Assembly (NCBI GenBank): GCA_025642065.1
Contig: JAODUP010000951.1
Coordinates: 390,001-454,000 of the forward strand
Source: Paralvinella palmiformis
Taxonomy: Eukaryota; Annelida; Polychaeta; Terebellida; Alvinellidae
Reading direction: 5' to 3'
DNA: 64,000 nt
Shown: one piece after another, positions 59,045 through 64,000 of the stretch
Layout of the letters: each line of letters starts with the position of its first letter
How positions within the stretch are numbered: the stretch's first letter is position 1
Program-made: the position numbers and the translations under genes
Notes under the pieces: generated by a model
Told to the model about the DNA's origin: nothing
The model's input: the letters and a program-made list of their open reading frames with translations, nothing else
The model's database searches: none

Positions 59045-59662
59045 AAAAAATATAATCCATTATACTCTAAACCTGTTAAAAATCACATATAAAACAAAAA
59101 CAATACAAAACAAGCTTCTAAATTAATATTTGAAATGACATAAAATTAGATTTTGAGCAGCCTTGAGTAAAGGTCGGCACTATAGGAGTGATATCATAGT
59201 ATTTGAAAACATTTTGATAGAAATAATTGCTAATTATAAACTATATTCCAAATTTACAAGAACTGTTTTTGAAAAAAAAAGAGACAATAGTATAATCTAG
59301 ATGATTGATGTTGTATGGCCACTTTTGTGCACATGGTAGGCTAAATAGACCAAGCGACCTCTAAAGGTAATGAAGCAAAGTCAAAGATGAAACACCCTTT
59401 AGATATGCCCAAGCCGAGATTCGAACTCAGGTGGTCACAGTGATCGGTGTTCCAACTAGCATAATTTAGATGATTCTATGACTTTGACAAATGATGCAGG
59501 AAAATATAATTCACAGCAACAACGTTGAGAAAAATAGTTACGTGTAATATTAAAAAATACATACAGATCATAGCTTCGAAGGTTTCAGTTAAACCTTGCG
59601 TTTCTTTCTGATGGTTTTCCTTTATGCTGTAGATCTCCTTTTCATACTGATCCTTTAACATT
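51903..59662 (-). CDS. Coiled-coil protein, C-terminal eight exons (5' end not found)
   Basis: Minus-strand exons in order: 59662-59565, 58890-58738, 56608-56505, 56381-56310, 55948-55859, 55410-55301, 53646-53547 and 52235-51903. All have GT...AG introns and compatible phases, giving 352 residues ending at TGA 51903. The first seven exons form a nearly continuous charged alpha-helix (MLKDQYEKEIYSIKENHQKE, FEAMISKMRNEMDFLQGAFE, KWQKREAQLRENQDDLLAEK, LEQLRNDYDDVCGQTAEL, KAEAEKVRVDTLQNAKDTMR). The last exon changes character: AIIETRNRAMVNLAATDPGY, a basic middle, then an acidic tail with six aspartates. The exon at 59662 starts in phase 2, so at least one upstream coding exon exists; none was found up to 64000. 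I cannot assign a named family. A structural or ciliary/centrosomal role is typical for such proteins but is only a guess. Introns hold SINE, LINE and Tigger remnants. Confidence 0.82.
53908..54040 (+). mobile_element. Head-less SINE pieces in inverted arrangement
   Basis: A minus-oriented tail piece (CAGCCACTTTTGTGG, (ATG)n, ATTGGTGTTTTACG) is followed directly by a plus-oriented body and tail (TTACCTTTGGAGGTCTCTTG, GCCCATTTAGCCTACC, GTGGCTATAAAACATCAATC, (ATC)n). Neither half has the tRNA head. It lies in an intron of the coiled-coil gene. Confidence 0.75.
54040..54185 (-). mobile_element. LINE reverse-transcriptase palm fragment
   Basis: On the minus strand, near 54055-54125, the translation PQGFILGPLLFIIYIDDIMN is the signature around RT motif B-C of non-LTR retrotransposons (PQGSILGPLLF.IYINDI). 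It is stopped shortly after. Together with 54365-54610 it may be one rearranged LINE copy. Confidence 0.75.
54209..54348. repeat. 28-bp minisatellite, five units
   Basis: TACAGAGGTCCATTAATTAA followed by CATGTATG starts at 54209, 54237, 54265, 54293 and 54321. The first four units are identical and the fifth has GGACC for GGTCC. The unit contains the palindrome TTAATTAA. Confidence 0.95.
54365..54610 (-). mobile_element. LINE 3' end, close relative of the 12660 copy
   Basis: CCTATTCCACAAAGTGGGGG and ATTTCTAATATCTGCCAGCA are shared exactly with 12860-12930, and AATATGTCTGTAAAAACCCC nearly so with 12761-12780. This makes it the best-matched repeat pair of this type in the window. Confidence 0.85.
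55480..55556. repeat. CA and TC microsatellites
   Basis: Short (CA)n and (TC)n tracts on both sides of a 40-bp spacer. A further CA/GA tract lies at 55790-55825 beside exon 55859-55948. Confidence 0.9.
57058..57085. repeat. (TA)n microsatellite
   Basis: Alternating AT tract. Confidence 0.95.
57088..57175 (+). mobile_element. tRNA-like SINE or tRNA pseudogene remnant
   Basis: TGGCCTCATGGGTATAGTGT resembles an A-box region and GAGGTTGAACGTTTGATTCC a B box. The spacing is longer than in a tRNA gene. Low certainty. Confidence 0.35.
57385..58178 (-). mobile_element. Tigger/pogo-like DNA transposon remnant
   Basis: The left end CAGTATATATTTGTGCATAA with GTCGCACT is answered, in reverse complement of the right end (58178 down), by CTGTGTATACTCATATAAGT with AAGGCGCACTT. 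TA occurs at both borders. Internally ATATAAGATGCACTCG and TTTAAGATGCACATG form further inverted matches. On the minus strand 57590-57720 encodes WVKTAWDYIDPAIITKSFKK and CSISNDLDGMED, the familiar C-terminal end of DDE-1/CENP-B-type (pogo/Tigger) transposases. The catalytic core is absent, so the copy is internally deleted. Confidence 0.65.
58181..58201. repeat. (TA)n microsatellite
   Basis: AT tract adjoining the right end of the Tigger-like remnant. Confidence 0.9.
58992..59036. repeat. CA/TA compound microsatellite
   Basis: (CA)n then (TA)n in an intron of the coiled-coil gene. Confidence 0.95.
59300..59456 (-). mobile_element. SINE copy, ATC-tailed family, head truncated
   Basis: Minus orientation. 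The tail complement GATGATTGATGTTGTATGGC, body complement AGGCTAAATAGACC and B-box complement CGAGATTCGAACTCAGG are present. The A-box end is lost at 59456. It lies about 110 bp from exon 59565-59662. Confidence 0.8.
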
Positions 59663-59914
59663 CTGTAAATGGAAAGCAATGTGGTTCTTGACAAGCCACC
59701 GCCAGAACTTAAAGATCATGGTCACCCACAAAATCAAAATTAACATCAATGTTTCTCAGAGTTTTGTCCACAAAAATTTCCAAAAATTCCCCAAGGTACT
59801 CGAATTATTTCTACAAATGATTGAGAATGTACAGGTCAAAGACCACACTATTCATATAACAAGTTATATGATAATGGAGAAAAGCAATGGGACACTATAT
59901 ATAATATGATGATA

Positions 59915-60250
59915 ATAATAAACTTCTATAGCACCAATTTACTGGGAATAAAATTGAGCTCAGTGGCGCATCTAGTACACCTGGGGTTGGGCAAACTCAT
60001 AGTCCAAGTACAATGCAAAGTTCATCAGCAAACAACCAGATGGAGTGGAAACTTAGGAAGGATAAGCGAGTCTGAAAAGGTGAGTTTTCAAATGGTGACG
60101 GAAAGAAACTATGCTATTTGATGACTTAACATGTTCAGGGGGTGAATTCCAAAGAGCAGGGACAGCAACTGAAAAAGCACGAGTCCCAGCATGAGTTTTA
60201 ACCCTCGGGGAACAGACAACAATTGAAAATCAGATGAGCGGAGATTGAAC
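59915..60250 (-). mobile_element. LINE 3' end with readable ORF2 C-terminus
   Basis: On the minus strand, without a stop: RAFSVAVPALWNSPPEHVKS then SFRHHLKTHLFRLAYPS and a stop. This is the canonical C-terminus of CR1/L2-type ORF2 (A.SVA.P.LWN.LP ... LKT.LF). The sequence towards 59924 resembles the short 3' end segment seen at 12680 and 29527. Confidence 0.75.
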
Positions 60251-60259
60251 AGGAAGAGT

Positions 60260-61600
60260 AAAAAAATAACTAGGAAATGCATTTTAGTCCGTGTTAACAT
60301 CAGTTTATGAATATTTATCAAATGGAGTTATGTCTTCAGGATTTTTATGGCCACTTTTAGGTGTATGATAGATTCAAAATTGGCTAAGTATTACTTGCAA
60401 AAGAAAAAAAAGATGAAATGAAAGATATCACTAAGAACATTGTAAAGAGCACGATAAAGATTGCAATAAGCGTTTGAATTATTATGTGACGAGTATCATT
60501 ATTTAGATGCACAGATGTATATGTAAATTTAGTATGAAACTATTGAAATTATGAATATGAAAATTTAGAGAAATTAAGTATGTGAACATTTAAATATGAA
60601 ACAATATATTTTAACATGGCAAAACACAGAACTTAGCTGAGTCAGTCAAATATAACTCCAACAGGCTACATACCATGTCACTCACACACACATAATTATA
60701 ATGAAAATGTTCTATAACCTAATACAAATGCTGTCCTCTAGTTGTGCCTAATATTCCTAATATTTTAAGCAGGAAATGTGACCAGTAAGACAAGAGGAAA
60801 TACTTCCCCTGTTCACTTTCTCCACCAAAACAAAGGAATCATGATTGTCAGTCTTTCATTAGCAGCAGTCATATGATATGTTGACCCCCCCCCGAAAACC
60901 AGAAGGTATCTGGCTAAACAAAACAACACTTAAAACTATCAATCCGGTGCCTATTAGGAGCTGGCATTGGTGGATCAATGGTTAATATAATCAGTGTATC
61001 TGAAAGTGCTCATTATTCAAGTGTTTTGTATGGTGGATGTTAACTTCCTAATACATTGTCTCAGGGGTTTAATTGTCCACTGGGTGTAGTATTTACTTTA
61101 CTGGCTGCAGCCCACTAGCTGCAGTGATCCCGGGTGATCTCCAGCACAAATCCCACTAATAACGGTTTTATAAGCGTCCTCAGTAAGCACATCAACGTCA
61201 AGTAGTTGGCTCTTTTACTCAGAACAGATGAGGATTATGGGATTATAAATGTAAACATCAAAAGGATTAAATCCTACTAGTTCTTTGATCTTGCCACCAG
61301 CAATAGGCCTGCTTAAGTAAATAGTGCTAAAACAACTTATAGGTAGAGCCACATTTTATAGCTGTAGTTAGCTGTTAACACACTCACGCGCGCGCACGCA
61401 TGCATACACGCACGCATGCATGGAAGAGTGCACAAACACACACACACACACACACACTCACAGAGTTTTTCTATCTAGCTGCCTGTTTATCTATCTAGAG
61501 ACATTGGTTCAGGAACTTCTTCATGAAGAAAACAATAATCATACGTGCAATATCTTCATAGATGTGGATATTATGTTTAATGGGAAAATGCTTGAACTAA
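60260..61600. other. Gene-less stretch
   Basis: No coding exon could be supported; the missing 5' exons of the coiled-coil gene were looked for here and not found. A CG/CA microsatellite lies at 61380-61457. Confidence 0.45.
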
Positions 61601-61605
61601 TTTGA

Positions 61606-63300
61606 CCAACTTCTGAAGTTGAGGTCAAGGAGATAATCATAAAGTCTCCAAACGAGTTTTGTGATATGGATCCATTGCCCAATTGGCTTTTGAAGAAATG
61701 TATGGATCAACTCCTGTCAATGATAACAGTTATCATCAATAGGTCAATGGATGAGTCAGTGATACCGTTGTGTTCGAAATGAGCCGCCAGAACCCATCTT
61801 CTTAAGAGATCTGGGTTTGATAAGATATCAAGAATTATCATCCTACTTTCTAGCTTTCCTTTCATCTCCAAAGATACGGAAAAGGCAATAGCAATGGATA
61901 TGGAAAAGTACTTAGCGCACAATGACCTCCATGACAGTTGCTTATTGTAGTGGTGATTCAACAAAAACTGCTTTCTTGATAATGCACCGTGATATTGCTG
62001 AGGCTCTTGATGAAGGCTCCATGCATGACTACATTGATAATGCTTGATTTATCTGCAACTTTTGATGTAATCCATCACCTGATACTAATAAAGCATTTAA
62101 AGATTATCTTTGGCATCAAGAAAGGGGCCTTAACCTGAATACAAAGTTGTACCTCACTGACAGAACTAAGTGTGTTTAAGTGGAGAATAAAACATCACCA
62201 AATGTATGTTTTCATTTTGGTGTACTGCAGAGATCTGATATAGGACCAAAGAATTACTGTATATATAGCAAACCAGTTGGTGAAATTATTAAACAATATT
62301 AAATACCATTGTTGTGCAAATGTTATACAAGTCTACATAATGTTAAATGGGATGATATTTCATCTTCAATTGAAGCTTGTATTGCAGACATAAGTATATG
62401 GATGAACAGCAACATGCTGAAATTGAATAAGGATAAGGCTGAATTCATTGTCTTCTCACCCAAGCAACATCTGAAGAAAAGTGAGAATCTTCACATTAAG
62501 ACAGGATCTAGTTATAGAAATTTCCTCTTTGTCTGTCAGAAATCAAGGGCTTATATTGAATAGTACTCTAGGAATGGAGAAAGTGAATTCTATATGTAAA
62601 TCCTGTTATTAACAAATAAGAAATATAGGATTTATTAATAAATACATAATTGATGAGACATGCAATACTTTAGTCCAATCCCTTATAATTTCTTGACTGG
62701 ACTATGGCAATGCACTGTTACAGGACACCCCCCCCTCTCTCTGACAAACTGCTTACAGTGAGTGCAGAACTGTGCTGCACATCTGATGATACGCGCTTGC
62801 AAAAGGGAACATATAACACCAGTTTTGTTCCAGCTGTACTAGCCTCCTGTACATTCCAGATAATATACTGATAATAATGGCAGTTTTTAATGTAGCTGGC
62901 AATCTCAAATGAGGGAGAGGCATTATGGTCTGTAATTTATAGCTTCCCCACAGAGACTTAGAATTTAGAATATATGGCATATTCTGTGGAGAAAACATTG
63001 ACAGTTGGTTTAATAACAGATGACTGTAAATGATCCTGTATCACACAATCAAAGTACTGAGCGAAACAGCACCACTATCTAAATGATCTGAACCACAACT
63101 ATATACTTCTGCGATCTGGGGCTTGTTCACTTTTGATGATGCCAAAAATCCCATAGCAGTGTAACGAGACAAATCTTTCCAGGCATCAGGTCACAGGCTT
63201 TGAAATAAGTTACCAAACGAAATTAAACTTGCAGCAAAAAGTAAAGAAATATTTTGTAAGGTTGTTAAAACCCACTTATTTAAATTAGCCAATTTATAAT
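61606..63300 (+). mobile_element. LINE remnant with most of the reverse-transcriptase domain
   Basis: In order on the plus strand, with frame changes: VKEIIIKSPNEFCDMDPLPN with WLLKKC (61620-61700), MLDLSATFDVIHH (RT motif A, about 62040-62085) and FGIKKGALT. The position of the YADD box is decayed to CANV in HCCANVIQVY (about 62305-62335). Then come EACIADISIWMNSNMLKLNK, a stop-interrupted NCAAHLMIRACKREHITPVL segment (62765-62835), and LKPTYLN near 63280. It represents most of a CR1/L2-like ORF2 from the palm to the C-terminus. Multiple stops and the lost catalytic motif make it inactive. Confidence 0.8.
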
Positions 63301-64000
63301 ATATAAATCAGTGTATTTATGAATAAAATGTGTTTACTTTAATTACTGGTTGGCAGTTGTTTTGATTTGTTATTGTGAAAACAGAACAATGAAGTATACC
63401 TATGATGCAGCCTTTTGATTTGATTATGTGGCAAGAAAATAATGCATTAAGTGCAATATTACATAATAATAACACTTTGACCTAATCAACAAGATTTGAC
63501 ATTGGTTCAGTTAATCTTCAATTTGATTTTTTATATCTTTCAAGTGCACTCTCCAATGTCATAGGATTATTCTAGGATTCCCACTGAGTGGCTGATGATA
63601 ACCCCACCACCCCCCGTCCAATCACAGAGGAACAGTATGGAAAATGGAGTCAAAATACTCTGAAGTTGGTCATTGCCAGTATATATTACATCCTGGATGA
63701 ATCTTTAACATTCCCACTATATAATTAATTAATTAATTCAGTGCAGCTGGCATCACCAGTTAATGTGGTCAGCTTCCTAGTTTATATCAACTACCCTGAT
63801 AAACAAAGGTCATTCAATGATGTCACAAAATTAGCAAAATTTCTTAACAAAATACAAATTCATTTACATCCTCCATCAAACAGAGAGCCGACTGTGTACA
63901 CTGTGTGGTCTTGTTTTTAAAACAAAATTAACAACAATCCAAAATCAAAGGCTTTTATTGTACTATAAAGTAGTATAAAATCATTGGGTTATTTTCTAAG
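63301..64000. other. Gene-less end of window
   Basis: Nothing firmly recognised. Around 63868-63895 the minus strand has an ATGGAGGAT followed by gtaaat that could in principle be a short first exon of the coiled-coil gene, but nothing else supports it. Confidence 0.4.

Noticed and set aside
1..64000. CRISPR array, prokaryotic operon, defence island or endogenous virus
   Set aside because: Introns, SINEs, LINEs and microsatellites mark animal DNA. The only regular arrays are minisatellites with no unique spacers, and no viral protein was recognised.

Overview
The window is animal nuclear DNA. It is AT-rich, with short exons bounded by GT...AG introns, long TA and CA microsatellites, and many decayed transposons and SINEs. 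The gene content and the repeat style (LINE 3' ends, tRNA-derived SINEs, hAT and Tigger remnants, CACT repeats) fit a lophotrochozoan, most likely a mollusc. No species can be named from the sequence. There is no bacterial operon, CRISPR array, phage or virus.

Four host genes are supported. (1) 5624-7319, minus strand: a two-exon gene for a putative type II membrane protein with a class I SAM-dependent methyltransferase domain, carrying one frameshifting base. (2) 29957-37303, plus strand, and (3) 45429-49079, plus strand: two tandem paralogues of the SLC16/monocarboxylate-transporter family. Each has six coding exons in the same architecture, with exons 2, 3 and 5 of identical length and every intron in phase 1. 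The first copy has a single-base deletion in exon 4, while the exons downstream still read correctly. A GCGCATGCGC-centred palindrome with an E-box and a GTAAGT donor at 40560-40818 is a good candidate promoter and leader exon for the second copy. (4) 51903-59662, minus strand: the last eight exons of a coiled-coil protein ending in an acidic tail; its 5' end is not identified.

Layout: 1-5.4 kb is gene-poor, with a degenerate repeat field and an unidentified decayed coding stretch. 5.6-7.3 kb is the methyltransferase gene. 8-29.8 kb is gene-poor and transposon-rich: a DUF659-type hAT pseudogene, three further hAT-like elements with recognisable inverted ends, LINE fragments, a 43-bp-arm perfect hairpin, an inverted-repeat pair and several SINEs. 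30-49 kb holds the SLC16 pair, with a THAP-domain remnant in intron 1 of the first copy and a GTCGATCTCGGCC inverted-repeat element between the copies. 51.5-59.7 kb is the coiled-coil gene, with SINE, LINE, minisatellite and Tigger remnants in its introns. 59.9-63.3 kb contains LINE remnants.

The genes form no obvious pathway beyond the SLC16 duplication. The most useful points are the two isolated single-base frameshifts in otherwise conserved genes (assembly error versus real loss), the conserved glycine-splitting introns of the SLC16 pair, the unusual membrane-anchored methyltransferase, and the cluster of repeat structures whose ends can be placed to the base. All calls were made by eye; no alignment or database search was run.
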